A stretch of 64,000 nucleotides of DNA from JAVBLY01 sp031553035 (GCA_031553035.1 JAVBLY010000005.1:248001-312000), one strand, 5' to 3'; positions 26,651 to 35,667 are shown, counted from the stretch's first letter. Notes: generated from the sequence alone by a model not told the origin. Translations and numbers: made by a program.

Positions 26651-27931
26651 TTATGCGTTAAGAGCCTGATCTATATCTGCGATTATATCATCGGCATTTT
26701 CGATTCCTACAGAGAATCTGATCATATCTTCGCCAATACCTGCCGCAGCCAGCTCTTCCGGAGAAAGTTGCCTGTGAGTGTGAGCGGCCGGGTATAAAAC
26801 GCATGTCTTCGCATCAGCTACATGGGTAGCAATAGACGCAAGCTTCAGGTTGTCCATGAATTTGACAGCTGTCTCTCTGTTTCCCTTTATACCGAATGTA
26901 ACTACGCCGCAACCACCGTCGGGCAGATATTTCATAGCAAGGTCGTAGTACTTGTTTGACTTTAAGTGTGGGAAGTTGACCCAGCCGATCTTGTCGTTTC
27001 CTTCAAGGTATTCTGCTACTTTAAGGGCGTTGTCAAAGTGTTTTTTCATTCTGAGAGGCAATGTCTCCATGTGCACTCCGATGTAAAATGAATTTTGAGG
27101 CGCAGGTGTTGATCCCAAATCTCTGAGCATCTGACCTACAAGCTTTGTTACATAAGCCCCTTTACCGAATGTCTCAGTGTATATCATTCCGTGGTATGAG
27201 TCATCGGGCGTGTTGAGCTCGGGGAATTTGTCTCCGTAAGCCGCCCAGTCGAAGTTCCCGCTGTCGATTATGGCACCACCGACGCTGGTTGCATGTCCGT
27301 CCAGATATTTTGTGGTCGAGTGGACTACAATGTCAGCGCCGTGTTCAAAGGGTCTGCAGTGGACGGGAGTGGGGAATGTGTTATCTATTATGAGAGGTAC
27401 GCCGTTTGCATGAGCGACCTTTGAAAACTTTTTAAAATCAAGAACTACTAAAGTAGGATTTGAAAGGCTCTCCGCAAAGACCGCTTTCGTGTTGGGCTTG
27501 AATGCCGCATTGAATTCTTCTTCTGAACAGTCGGGGTCGATCATGGTGCATTCGATGCCCATCCGCTTCATTGTTACAAGGAACAGATTGTGCGTACCCC
27601 CGTATATAGCTGATGACGCTATGAAATGATCCCCGGCGCTGATAAAGTTGAACAGAGAGAAAAATGAAGCCGCCTGCCCGGAAGATGTCAGTATTCCGGC
27701 GATCCCGCCTTCAAGCTCGGTAAGTTTTGCTGCAACATGGTCGCTGGTGGGATTCCCCAGTCTTGTATAAAAGTGGCTGCCGTCTGCAAGATTGAAAATG
27801 TCTGCCATCTGTTCGCTTGATTCAAAGTTGAATGTGGTGCTCTGATATATAGGAAAATTTCTCGGTTCTCCGTTTTTCGGTTCGTATCCCCCCTGGATAC
27901 ATTTAGTATCGATTTTATAGTTTTCTTTCAT
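26651..27931 (-). CDS. O-acetylhomoserine sulfhydrylase (MetY type)
   Basis: A 426-residue Cys/Met-metabolism PLP enzyme. The PLP lysine is in HSTTKYLDGHATSVGG (about residue 205). The long C-terminal half with SFYIGVHMETLPLRM and TCVLYPAAHTHRQL is typical of O-acetylhomoserine (thiol)-lyases rather than cystathionine enzymes. It makes homocysteine from O-acetylhomoserine and sulfide. The start at 27931 (MKENYKID) follows a GGGAGG site; an upstream ATG would add 21 unconvincing residues. No S-box or T-box was recognised in the 340-bp upstream gap. Confidence 0.88.
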   Translation of the reverse strand: MKENYKIDTKCIQGGYEPKNGEPRNFPIYQSTTFNFESSEQMADIFNLADGSHFYTRLGNPTSDHVAAKLTELEGGIAGILTSSGQAASFFSLFNFISAGDHFIASSAIYGGTHNLFLVTMKRMGIECTMIDPDCSEEEFNAAFKPNTKAVFAESLSNPTLVVLDFKKFSKVAHANGVPLIIDNTFPTPVHCRPFEHGADIVVHSTTKYLDGHATSVGGAIIDSGNFDWAAYGDKFPELNTPDDSYHGMIYTETFGKGAYVTKLVGQMLRDLGSTPAPQNSFYIGVHMETLPLRMKKHFDNALKVAEYLEGNDKIGWVNFPHLKSNKYYDLAMKYLPDGGCGVVTFGIKGNRETAVKFMDNLKLASIATHVADAKTCVLYPAAHTHRQLSPEELAAAGIGEDMIRFSVGIENADDIIADIDQALNA

Positions 27932-28272
27932 CGTGATCCTCCCTTTTAGCATGAAATTTTTATTGATTTTACCATTATAACACATGTATTGCAAGACCGC
28001 ATTGGGAATTGCGGATATACTCTAAATAGTGTGAATATTTCGGCAAATGCGCTGCCTGTAACTGTTGAAATTCAGCGGTGGCGGAAATTTGAAGTAAATT
28101 TTCTGAGTTGTTGAAACAATTATGAAAATTTAATAAAAATTAATTCGTTTTTTCTTGCAAATGAGAATTATATTTATTATACTGTATCTTATCAGCAACA
28201 TCGCAGACCGGACCAAAAAGCAGATATTAGAAACTCTAATAGAGGGTATATAATACCTAGGAGGTATTATTT
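27932..28272. other. Gene-free divergent region between metY and nifU-like gene
   Basis: About 340 bp, A+T-rich, holding the promoters of the two divergent genes. A strong AGGAGG site (28260-28265) precedes the nifU-like start. I see no riboswitch fold, repeat or small gene I can support. The stretch AATGAGAATTATATTTATT near 28160 has a weak resemblance to a Fur box. Confidence 0.4.
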
Positions 28273-28554
28273 ATGGAAGATAAAGTAAAGAAAATTCTTG
28301 AAGAAAATGTAAACCCTATATTAGAAAAACACTTCGGCGCATCGGAATTTGCAGATTATGATGACGGCGTTGTTTACATCAGAATGACCGGCGCCTGCGG
28401 CACATGCCCGTCGGCTCAGGGGACAGTTGAAGACATCGTCAAAGCTGAGATCATGGCGAAACTGCCCGAAGTGAAAGATGTAAGACTGGACACATCTGTC
28501 AGTGAAGATCTTCTCGACATGGCAAGGAAGATCCTGAACAAAGAAGTCCGGTAA
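28273..28554 (+). CDS. NifU C-terminal-domain protein (Fe-S cluster scaffold)
   Basis: A 93-residue single-domain protein with the NifU-type motif GACGTCPSAQGTVED, in which the CxxC pair holds a transient Fe-S cluster. It would deliver clusters to apo-proteins. The genes on its downstream side encode 4-hydroxybutyryl-CoA dehydratase, a 4Fe-4S enzyme, about 115 bp away, so local service is plausible but not shown. The start follows an AGGAGG site. Confidence 0.88.
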   Translation: MEDKVKKILEENVNPILEKHFGASEFADYDDGVVYIRMTGACGTCPSAQGTVEDIVKAEIMAKLPEVKDVRLDTSVSEDLLDMARKILNKEVR

Positions 28555-28627
28555 ATATGATTGATGATCATATGCGGCATCGGCTGCACATGGTTTTTAA
28601 TAAGAAAATAATAATAATGCGATATGT

Positions 28628-28650
28628 AAACTGCAGAGAAACTGCAGTTT
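28628..28650. promoter_or_regulatory. Inverted repeat directly before the abfD ribosome site
   Basis: AAACTGCAG (28628-28636) and CTGCAGTTT (28642-28650) are perfect 9-bp arms with a 5-bp centre. It ends just before the GAGAGAGGAG ribosome site of abfD, so it could be a repressor operator or an mRNA hairpin that affects initiation. Confidence 0.5.
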
Positions 28651-28668
28651 AGAGAGAGGAGATTAATT

Positions 28669-30150
28669 ATGGCATTAATGAACGGGAATCAGTATATTGA
28701 AAGTCTGAGAAAACTTAAAACCAGAGTATATATGTTTGGTGAGAAGGTTGATAACTGGGTGGATCACCCGATAATCAAACCGTCCATTGACTGTGTCGCG
28801 ATCACATACGATCTTGCAAACGATCCACAGTATGAGGATCTTATGACAGCAACTTCAAACCTGTCGGGCAAGAAAGTAAACAGATTCGCTCATCTTCACC
28901 AGAGCACCGAAGATCTGAAGAAAAAAGTTAAAATGCAGAGACTTCTGGGACAGAAGACAGCATCATGTTTCCAGAGATGTGTTGGAATGGACGCTATGAA
29001 CGCTATCTATTCAACAACATTCGAATGCGACAAAGCACACGGCACCAACTATCATGAAAGATTCAAAAAATACGTGGAAATGGTGCAGGAAAACGACCTG
29101 ACCGTTGACGGAGCTATGACCGACCCCAAGGGCGATCGTGGTCTTACTCCAAGTCAGCAGGTAGATCCGGATCTTTTTATGAGAATAGTAGAGAAAAGAC
29201 CTGACGGAATCGTCGTAAGGGGGGCTAAGGCTCATCAGACCGGTTCCATCAACTCACACGAACACCTCATCATGCCTACACTGGCAATGGGAGAAGCTGA
29301 CAAAGATTACGCAGTAAGCTTTTCTATCCCATCTGATGTTGAAGGAATATTCATGATCTACGGCAGACAGGCTTCAGACACAAGAAAACTGGAAAAGGAT
29401 GCAGACGTGGATCTTGGTAATACAAAGTTCGGCGGGCAGGAAGCATTAGTCGTATTTGACAACGTTTTCATTCCCAACGAAAGAATCTTCATGTGCGGAG
29501 AATATGACTTTGCAGGAATGATGGTCGAAAGGTTCGCAGGATATCACAGACAGTCATACGGCGGATGTAAAGTCGGCGTTGGCGACGTGGTCATCGGAGC
29601 TGCTGCTCTCGCTGCAGAATACAACGGAGCTCAGAAAGCTTCTCACATCAAGGACAAGCTCATCGAAATGACACACCTTAATGAAACGATGTACTGCTGC
29701 GGAATCGCCTGCTCAACAGAAGGTTACGCAACAGAAGCCGGAAACTATCAGATAGACCTTCTTCTTGCAAACGTTTGTAAGCAGAATGTCACAAGGTTCC
29801 CGTATGAGATCACAAGACTTGCAGAAGATATCGCAGGCGGTCTTATGGTAACAATGCCATCACAGGCAGACTTCAGATCAGGACTGAAAGTGGAAACCGG
29901 TTCAGGAATGACTGTAGGTGAATGGACTAACAAATTCTACAAAGCTGTAGACAACGTACCTACAGAAAACAGAATGAGAGTCTTAAGATTCCTGGAAAAC
30001 ATCTGTCTCGGATCCTCAGCAGTAGGATACAGAACAGAGTCACTTCACGGTGCAGGTTCACCTCAGGCACAGAGGATAATGATCGCTCGTCAGGGCAATA
30101 TAGAAGGCAAGAAAGCGCTTGCCAAGAATATCGCCGGCATCAAAGAATAA
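28669..30150 (+). CDS. abfD: 4-hydroxybutyryl-CoA dehydratase / vinylacetyl-CoA isomerase
   Basis: A 493-residue enzyme that turns 4-hydroxybutyryl-CoA into crotonyl-CoA through a ketyl radical, using FAD and a 4Fe-4S cluster. All four cluster ligands of the Clostridium aminobutyricum enzyme can be placed: C100 and C104 (TASCFQRCVG), H293 and C300 (GYHRQSYGGC), each one number higher than the published C99/C103/H292/C299. The family is the HpaB-type flavoprotein fold. The neighbours encode the CoA-transferase and dehydrogenase of the same pathway. A terminator follows. Confidence 0.96.
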   Translation: MALMNGNQYIESLRKLKTRVYMFGEKVDNWVDHPIIKPSIDCVAITYDLANDPQYEDLMTATSNLSGKKVNRFAHLHQSTEDLKKKVKMQRLLGQKTASCFQRCVGMDAMNAIYSTTFECDKAHGTNYHERFKKYVEMVQENDLTVDGAMTDPKGDRGLTPSQQVDPDLFMRIVEKRPDGIVVRGAKAHQTGSINSHEHLIMPTLAMGEADKDYAVSFSIPSDVEGIFMIYGRQASDTRKLEKDADVDLGNTKFGGQEALVVFDNVFIPNERIFMCGEYDFAGMMVERFAGYHRQSYGGCKVGVGDVVIGAAALAAEYNGAQKASHIKDKLIEMTHLNETMYCCGIACSTEGYATEAGNYQIDLLLANVCKQNVTRFPYEITRLAEDIAGGLMVTMPSQADFRSGLKVETGSGMTVGEWTNKFYKAVDNVPTENRMRVLRFLENICLGSSAVGYRTESLHGAGSPQAQRIMIARQGNIEGKKALAKNIAGIKE

Positions 30151-30162
30151 AACATTTTAACC

Positions 30163-30195
30163 TTGGGCCGTCGAAATCGACGGCCCAATTTGTTT
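30163..30195 (+). terminator. Terminator after abfD
   Basis: TTGGGCCGTCG (30163-30173) and CGACGGCCCAA (30178-30188) form a perfect 11-bp stem with AAAT loop, followed by TTTGTTT. Confidence 0.9.
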
Positions 30196-30215
30196 ATTAT
30201 TTAACGGCAGTATTG

Positions 30216-30253
30216 GACCTACCAACTGTTTGCTACGCAAATCGGGTTAGGTC
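30216..30253 (+). promoter_or_regulatory. Nested hairpin in the leader of the small Cys protein gene
   Basis: Outer arms GACCTA/TAGGTC (30216-30221, 30248-30253) enclose a perfect TTTGC-TAC-GCAAA hairpin (30229-30241). It stops 2 bp before the GGGAGG ribosome site of the next gene, so folding could influence translation. No known riboswitch class was recognised. Confidence 0.4.
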
Positions 30254-30266
30254 TCGGGAGGAATGA

Positions 30267-30548
30267 ATGATCATAGGCGTGAAGTTTTGCGGAGGTTGCA
30301 ACGAAGGATATGACAGAGGAACGGCTTTTGAAACGCTTAAAGACCATTTTGGTAACAGAGTAAAATTTGAATATGCAAATGAAGAGTCAAAATATGGCGC
30401 ACTTCTTCTCATGAGTGGGTGTACCAACAGGTGTGCTTCCATCGATCAATATAGTTACGGCGGCAATTTGGTTTCGATCTGGAAAGCCGATAAAGTAAAT
30501 GAAGCCATTGAAGAAATAGAAACTTATCTAAAAAAGGAGGTTGATTAA
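30267..30548 (+). CDS. Small four-cysteine protein in the 4-hydroxybutyrate cluster
   Basis: A 93-residue protein I do not recognise with certainty. It begins MIIGVKFCGGCNEGYDR and later has LLLMSGCTNRCASID, so there are two Cys pairs (CxxC near residues 8-11, CxxxC near 52-56) with predicted alternating strands and helices. The pattern would suit a thioredoxin-like [2Fe-2S] ferredoxin or a metal or thiol site. It ends directly at the CoA-transferase start (no gap, coupled by an AAGGAGG within its last codons). Its place between dehydratase and CoA-transferase suggests a role in this pathway, perhaps in keeping the radical enzyme active; that is inference. Confidence 0.75.
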   Translation: MIIGVKFCGGCNEGYDRGTAFETLKDHFGNRVKFEYANEESKYGALLLMSGCTNRCASIDQYSYGGNLVSIWKADKVNEAIEEIETYLKKEVD

Positions 30549-31859
30549 ATGGACTGGAAGAAATTATATAATGACAAGCTGTGCAGTACGGATGACGCGG
30601 TAAAGGCAATTGAATCCCATTCCACAGTTTTTTTGGGACATTGCATAGGTGAGCCTACAGCGCTTATCGAAGCCATGATCAGAAACAAAGACCGTTACGA
30701 GAAAGTTATAATCAAGCATATGGTAAGATTGGCTCCGGTTGATTTTGCTGCGCCCGAACTTGCAGGACATTTTATTGATACTTCCATATTTGCAGGTGCC
30801 AATACGAGGCTGGCTCTGGCAGAAGGAAGAGCGGACTTTACGCCTACTTTTTTCCACGAGCTTCCAAAGCAGATAAGAGAAGGAAAACAAAAGGTCGATG
30901 TTGCACTGGTAATGGTTACTCCCCCCGACGAGTTTGGGTACTGTAGCATGGGAGTATCAGTTGACTACACAAAGCAGGTCATTGAAACGGCAAATCTGGT
31001 GATAGCTCAGGTAAATGAAAATATGCCGTGGACATATGGCGATTCATATGTTCATGTATCTGAATTCGACTTTATTGCAGAAGCTGACACTCCACTTTAT
31101 GAATCCAAATCAGTTGAAATCAGCGACACAGAAAAAGCAATAGGGAGACACTGTGCATCCTTGATCGAAGACGGATCAACTCTTCAGCTGGGGATAGGCG
31201 GGATTCCAGATGCTGTAATGCTTTTCCTTACTGACAAGAAAGATCTTGGCATCCATTCTGAAATGATAGCAGACGGCACTCTTGCCCTCTGGGAACAGGG
31301 CGTCATAACCGGTAATATGAAGTCTGAGAACAAAGGCAAGATGACAGTTTCCTTCCTCATGGGTACAAGAAAGCTCTATGATTTTGCCCATGAAAATCCG
31401 GCTGTTCAAATACTGCCTGTAGATTATGTCAATCATCCGATGACAGTAATGAAGCAGCACAAAATGGTATCTATAAACTCTGCCATGCAGACAGACTTAA
31501 TGGGTCAGGTAAACTCCGAATCCATTGGGCTTAAGCAGTTTAGCGCTATAGGAGGTCAGGTGGATTTCGTAAGAGGAGCGGCAATGAGTGACGGAGGCAA
31601 GGCAATAATAGCAATGCCTTCCGTGACCATCAAAAAGGATGGGACAATGATCTCAAAGATAGTTCCTTTCCTTGATGAAGGCGCCACGGTCACGACTTCA
31701 AGAACAGATGTCGACTATATTATAACTGAAAACGGGATAGCCGAGCTTAAGGGCAAGACCTTAAGAGAGCGTGCAAAGAATCTTATCGCGATAGCTCATC
31801 CCGATGTGCAGGACGGTCTTAAAGAAGAATTCGAAAGAAGATTCAAAGAAAAATACTAA
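30549..31859 (+). CDS. abfT: 4-hydroxybutyrate CoA-transferase
   Basis: A 436-residue family I CoA-transferase of the acetyl-CoA:4-hydroxybutyrate type. The catalytic Glu lies in LGIHSEMIADG (about residue 238), and the CoA-binding loops LQLGIGGIPDAV and FSAIGGQVDFVRGA are typical. It activates 4-hydroxybutyrate with acetyl-CoA or butyryl-CoA, making the substrate of AbfD. It sits between the small Cys protein and the dehydrogenase in one transcript. Confidence 0.93.
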   Translation: MDWKKLYNDKLCSTDDAVKAIESHSTVFLGHCIGEPTALIEAMIRNKDRYEKVIIKHMVRLAPVDFAAPELAGHFIDTSIFAGANTRLALAEGRADFTPTFFHELPKQIREGKQKVDVALVMVTPPDEFGYCSMGVSVDYTKQVIETANLVIAQVNENMPWTYGDSYVHVSEFDFIAEADTPLYESKSVEISDTEKAIGRHCASLIEDGSTLQLGIGGIPDAVMLFLTDKKDLGIHSEMIADGTLALWEQGVITGNMKSENKGKMTVSFLMGTRKLYDFAHENPAVQILPVDYVNHPMTVMKQHKMVSINSAMQTDLMGQVNSESIGLKQFSAIGGQVDFVRGAAMSDGGKAIIAMPSVTIKKDGTMISKIVPFLDEGATVTTSRTDVDYIITENGIAELKGKTLRERAKNLIAIAHPDVQDGLKEEFERRFKEKY

Positions 31860-31886
31860 AGTGAAGGATTAAGAGAGGAGAAAATT

Positions 31887-33005
31887 ATGCTAGCATTAAA
31901 ATTAAAACCGACAGTTCATTATTTTGACAAAGTAGCAGAATTCAACGAGGAATTTCAGATCAAAGAAGATGATCTTCTAGTGACAAACGAGTGGATCTAC
32001 GATCCGTATATAAAGCCTCTTGGAATCAAGTGCAACGTTATCTATCAGGAAAAATACGGCATGGGCGAACCATCCGATGAGATGATAGACGGCCTTGCCG
32101 AAGAAATGAAAAAGTATGACCCAAAGAGAATAATCGCTCTGGGCGGCGGGACCATAATCGACATCTGTAAGATCCTTGCTCTGGATGTTCCTGCAAAATC
32201 AGTGGATCTTTTTACCGGTGAAGTGGCTCCAAAGAAGATAAGGGAGCTGATCGCGATCCCCACAACATGTGGAACAGGCTCTGAAGTTACAAATGTTACT
32301 ATAGCAGAACTCAAAAGCCTTCAGGTCAAAAAAGGACTGGCTGTTGAAGAAACATTTGCAGACATGGCTGTACTCATTCCCGAAACGATGAAGGGACTTC
32401 CGTACAAGGTATTTTCAATGAGTTCTGTGGACGCTCTGATTCATTGTGTTGAATCTTTCCTTTCACCCAAGGCTTCTCCTGCAACAGAAATATTCTCCAA
32501 AGAGGGAATACGCCTGATCATGAGTGGATATAAAGCTATGTCCGAAAAGGGCGAAGATGAAAGATTCAATCATATGAAAGACTTCGTCTATGCATCATGC
32601 TACGGCGGGATCGCATTTGGTAATGCAGGCTGTGCAGCCGTTCACGCACTTTCATATTCAATCGGCGGAGCATTTCACGTTCCTCACGGTGAAGCTAATT
32701 ATCAGTTTTTCACCGAAGTTATGAAACTTTATGTCTCAAGAGAGCCTGGCGGAAAGATAAAAGAATTGTCAGATATACTTGCTGATGTCATGGGCGTAAG
32801 CAGAGACGGAGACGTGTTCGGCGAGCTGGACAATTTCCTTGGAGCTCTCATCGAGAAAAAGCCTCTTAAAGATTACGGCATGACAGAACCCCAGATCGAC
32901 GAGTTCACAAAGTCAACAGTTGATAATCAGCAGAGACTTCTGGGGAACAACTATGTTCCACTTTCAGACGAAGAACTTAGAGAAGTGTTTGTAGCATTAT
33001 TCTAA
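31887..33005 (+). CDS. abfH: 4-hydroxybutyrate dehydrogenase
   Basis: A 372-residue iron-dependent (group III) alcohol dehydrogenase closest by feel to 4HbD of clostridia. The NAD site is ALGGGTIIDICKI, the metal ligands are in SVDALIHCVESFLSP and HALSYSIGGAFHVPHGEAN, and IPTTCGTGSEVTN is the family motif. It reduces succinate semialdehyde to 4-hydroxybutyrate with NADH. The preceding CoA-transferase gene is 27 bp upstream with an AGGAG site between. No succinate semialdehyde dehydrogenase or GABA transaminase is in the window, so the source of the semialdehyde lies elsewhere. Confidence 0.9.
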   Translation: MLALKLKPTVHYFDKVAEFNEEFQIKEDDLLVTNEWIYDPYIKPLGIKCNVIYQEKYGMGEPSDEMIDGLAEEMKKYDPKRIIALGGGTIIDICKILALDVPAKSVDLFTGEVAPKKIRELIAIPTTCGTGSEVTNVTIAELKSLQVKKGLAVEETFADMAVLIPETMKGLPYKVFSMSSVDALIHCVESFLSPKASPATEIFSKEGIRLIMSGYKAMSEKGEDERFNHMKDFVYASCYGGIAFGNAGCAAVHALSYSIGGAFHVPHGEANYQFFTEVMKLYVSREPGGKIKELSDILADVMGVSRDGDVFGELDNFLGALIEKKPLKDYGMTEPQIDEFTKSTVDNQQRLLGNNYVPLSDEELREVFVALF

Positions 33006-33034
33006 TAATGCCACATTTCATAAATAATCAAATC

Positions 33035-33065
33035 GAAAAGCTCCGCTTCGGCGGAGTTTTTTTGT
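33035..33065 (+). terminator. Terminator after abfH
   Basis: CTCCGC-TTCG-GCGGAG (33041-33056) with flanking A/T pairs and a run of seven T: a strong UUCG-loop intrinsic terminator. Confidence 0.92.
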
Positions 33066-33103
33066 CATGAAGCTTGGTTGAAATACGGTATATGAATGGG
33101 GGT

Positions 33104-33895
33104 CTAGGCTCTGCTATCCAGATATCCTATTGTGAATTCTGCCCACCCGTAGTTTGACATGTATTCTCCCATGTACTGATTGACTGCCTCCTGATCATGG
33201 GCAAGGAATTTGTAATAATCGCAGTTGACATGCTTGATATCAATTGATGTGCTATTGTATTTTTTAATAATGATATCTTCCTCGCCAATTTCACGAAGAA
33301 CTTTCATCAACGTTGAAAGAATGGTCTGCATCTGCTTTTGGATCGACAAACTATATGTCTTGTCTTCATATAATATAGATGCGCATTCCTTCACAGTGCA
33401 GCCGGTTCCTTTTTTATGGATCAGATAAGCAAGAAGTTCCTTAGACTTAGATCTTGGAAACATGACGATATCACCGTTGTAAAACACCTCGAAGTTTCCG
33501 AATGTCTGGATTCTCAGACCTGTGTCGCCACTTTTGGGGAGGGGCTTTCTCAGGTTTTCAAGAGCAGTCCTGATTTTTTCTGCTGTTGCAGGTTTCATCA
33601 CATAGTCACTTGCCTGTACAGAAAATGCATCCAGGGCATACTCCGCATATGCGGTAATGAAAATTATGTTGGCGTTCTTGTTGATGTCTTTGATTTTCTG
33701 CGCCAGCTGAAGACCGTTTAATTTGTTCATCTCTATATCGAGAAAAGCTATATCAACCTTATTGTTCTCGGCCCAAACAACCGCATCACCGGGGTTTTGA
33801 AAACTTTTTATTGATGCATCGCTAATGGACTCACTGACAGTTTCATTCAGATCTTTAAGTGCAAATATTTCGTCGTCGACTAATAATACGTTCAT
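33104..33895 (-). CDS. Response regulator with receiver and SARP/BTAD-like output domain
   Basis: A 263-residue regulator. The receiver domain has phosphoacceptor Asp53 (AFLDIEMNKLNG), Thr81 and Lys101. The C-terminal half (about 125-263) begins LRIQTFGNFEVFYNG and resembles the winged-helix plus helical domain of SARP-type regulators, instead of the LytTR domain usual for partners of LytS-type kinases. It is divergent from the sensor kinase gene, 104 bp apart. Its position just after the 4-hydroxybutyrate genes suggests, but does not show, control of them. Confidence 0.85.
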   Translation of the reverse strand: MNVLLVDDEIFALKDLNETVSESISDASIKSFQNPGDAVVWAENNKVDIAFLDIEMNKLNGLQLAQKIKDINKNANIIFITAYAEYALDAFSVQASDYVMKPATAEKIRTALENLRKPLPKSGDTGLRIQTFGNFEVFYNGDIVMFPRSKSKELLAYLIHKKGTGCTVKECASILYEDKTYSLSIQKQMQTILSTLMKVLREIGEEDIIIKKYNSTSIDIKHVNCDYYKFLAHDQEAVNQYMGEYMSNYGWAEFTIGYLDSRA

Positions 33896-33999
33896 TTGTT
33901 TCTCCTTGAAGTTGGTGTGAAATACTACTATATTAACACAGGAATAAAAAAAGTAAATAGTAAGTATTACAAAATTGAATATTGTGATAGAATCGAATC

Positions 34000-35277
34000 A
34001 TGACTTCGTTTAAGTATATAAATATAGCACTCGATACTTTTGGTGCACTTACAACATTAGTAATAATAATATGTATCCTTGTCAGTCAAAGTGAAATGAC
34101 AAGGCTGAATAAGCAGTTTCTTTATGTGCTTATTTCCAATCTCTTACTGCTTGTAAGCGACGCTCTTTCGTGGGCTGTCCATTATCATACAGGGACTTTC
34201 GCGTATGTGGTTTCCCATATAACCAATTTCGGAAATTTCGTGTTGGCATATTTGCTAATGGCCACATTTACGATATACATGGTGAATTTTATAGAAACGA
34301 GAGCAAGAATATCTCATCGAGTAATTCATGTTGTGGTTGCAATCGCAATTATAGCAACATTAGTAACGGTGCTTTCTCAATTCACGCATGATTATTACAC
34401 GATCGATTCTGAAAATGTATATCACAGAGAATGGCTATGGCCTCTTTCCCAGGTAATGGGAATAATAGGTCTCGGCATCGATGCAGTTGTAATAATCATC
34501 TACAGAAAAAAACTGGGTCTTAAATATACTCTTTTCCTTCTGTCATATATGATATTCCCGCTAATTGCCTTATTCGTGCATATTGTCTTTTATTCACTTG
34601 TGTTCCTTCACATTGCGACCACTATTTCCATAATAACCATATATATAGGAATACAAAGTGAGCAGGCAACGATCATGAAGGAAAAAGAACTGGAGCTGGC
34701 GGAAAACAGGATTGCCATGATGCTTTCACAGATACAACCTCACTTTTTGTATAATACTCTGGTGGTAATAAGACAGCTTTGTGATATGGATCCAAAACAA
34801 GCGAAGGCAGCTATCACATCATTTGCTGACTATCTGAGAAGCAACCTTGATTCACTTATAATTAAAATACCTATTCCCTTCTCCAGTGAACTTGAACATG
34901 TGAAAAACTATCTGGCGCTGGAAACACAACGGTTTGGGGATCTGCTTGAGGTTAAATATAACATAAAAGTTAACGACTTCAGGATGCCTTCCCTTAGCCT
35001 GCAGCCTATAGTGGAGAATGCAGTCATCCATGGCATACTAAAAAAAGATGCTGGCGGAACCGTGATTATTTCAACTGGTGAAACAGCTGATTACTGGGTT
35101 GTTACAGTGGAAGATGATGGTGTGGGGTTTGACACTGAAATAAAGCACGACGATGAAAATACTCATATTGGAATTGGGAATGTGGAGCAGCGGCTGGAAT
35201 CCATGTGCGGCGGTTCAATAGCTATAAACAGCAAGGTGGGAAAAGGAACAGAAGCTATCATTAAAATACCAAAGTGA
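34000..35277 (+). CDS. LytS/YehU-type sensor histidine kinase
   Basis: A 425-residue kinase with six membrane segments (residues about 10-215), a short coiled linker, the His_kinase motif with His248 (SQIQPHFLYNTL) and an ATP-binding domain (SLQPIVENAVIHG; VEDDGVGFD; GIGNVEQRL). There is no extracytoplasmic sensor domain, so it probably senses a small molecule or the state of the membrane. It forms a divergent pair with the response regulator gene. Confidence 0.9.
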   Translation: MTSFKYINIALDTFGALTTLVIIICILVSQSEMTRLNKQFLYVLISNLLLLVSDALSWAVHYHTGTFAYVVSHITNFGNFVLAYLLMATFTIYMVNFIETRARISHRVIHVVVAIAIIATLVTVLSQFTHDYYTIDSENVYHREWLWPLSQVMGIIGLGIDAVVIIIYRKKLGLKYTLFLLSYMIFPLIALFVHIVFYSLVFLHIATTISIITIYIGIQSEQATIMKEKELELAENRIAMMLSQIQPHFLYNTLVVIRQLCDMDPKQAKAAITSFADYLRSNLDSLIIKIPIPFSSELEHVKNYLALETQRFGDLLEVKYNIKVNDFRMPSLSLQPIVENAVIHGILKKDAGGTVIISTGETADYWVVTVEDDGVGFDTEIKHDDENTHIGIGNVEQRLESMCGGSIAINSKVGKGTEAIIKIPK

Positions 35278-35308
35278 CCAATAAACTATACTGAAAGTTT
35301 TATTTGGG

Positions 35309-35352
35309 GCGCAGTAAATACAATATTCTGCGCTTAATTATTTTTTTTAAAT
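35309..35352 (+). terminator. Terminator after the sensor kinase gene
   Basis: GCGCAG (35309-35314) pairs with CTGCGC (35328-35333), followed by TTAATTATTTTTTTT. Confidence 0.7.
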
Positions 35353-35439
35353 AATTTTTTTGAAAAGGCGGCATATGATGTAATTTTGATGTTGCTTGGT
35401 GGGTATACTATCCCAGTATATAAAATATGATCAATATTA

Positions 35440-35574
35440 ATGAAATACAAAAAAGATATAACTCTCTATGTCAAGTGGGAGAAGAACGGTTGGTATAAAG
35501 TCTAAATAGGAGATAAAACTGGTTATATAGATCACAGATATGTGAAACTGAAAGAATTTACTTTCGGGCTTTAA
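35440..35574 (+). pseudogene. Remnant of a bacterial SH3 domain gene
   Basis: Reading from ATG 35440 gives 21 codons ending at a TAA, after which the same frame continues for 22 more codons to a second stop. Across the stop the translation reads LYVKWEKNGWYKV-stop-IGDKTGYIDHRYVKL, the pattern of a bacterial SH3 domain (NGWYKV...GKTGYI...YVKL). A single AAA to TAA change would explain the break. The rest of the parent gene is missing. The remaining DNA between 35278 and 35667 holds only terminators. Confidence 0.6.
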
Positions 35575-35610
35575 TACCCACCAGTACTTAAAAGCCTGAA
35601 TATACTTTCC

Positions 35611-35641
35611 AAAACACCCTGTCAAGTGCAGGGTGTTTTCT
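35611..35641 (+). terminator. Terminator before the second iron alcohol dehydrogenase gene
   Basis: AAAACACCCTG (35611-35621) and CAGGGTGTTTT (35629-35639) form a perfect 11-bp stem ending in T residues. It is only about 27 bp before the next start codon, so it could also act in attenuation. Confidence 0.8.
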
Positions 35642-35667
35642 TTACCAGAAAGGAGTATAATGAAAAC

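Noticed and set aside
27932..28272. S-box or T-box riboswitch upstream of metY
   Set aside because: No recognisable conserved core or terminator/antiterminator pair in the gap on the metY strand.
35437..35625. 62-codon minus-strand ORF
   Set aside because: It is the complement of the SH3 remnant and the terminator; no ribosome site.
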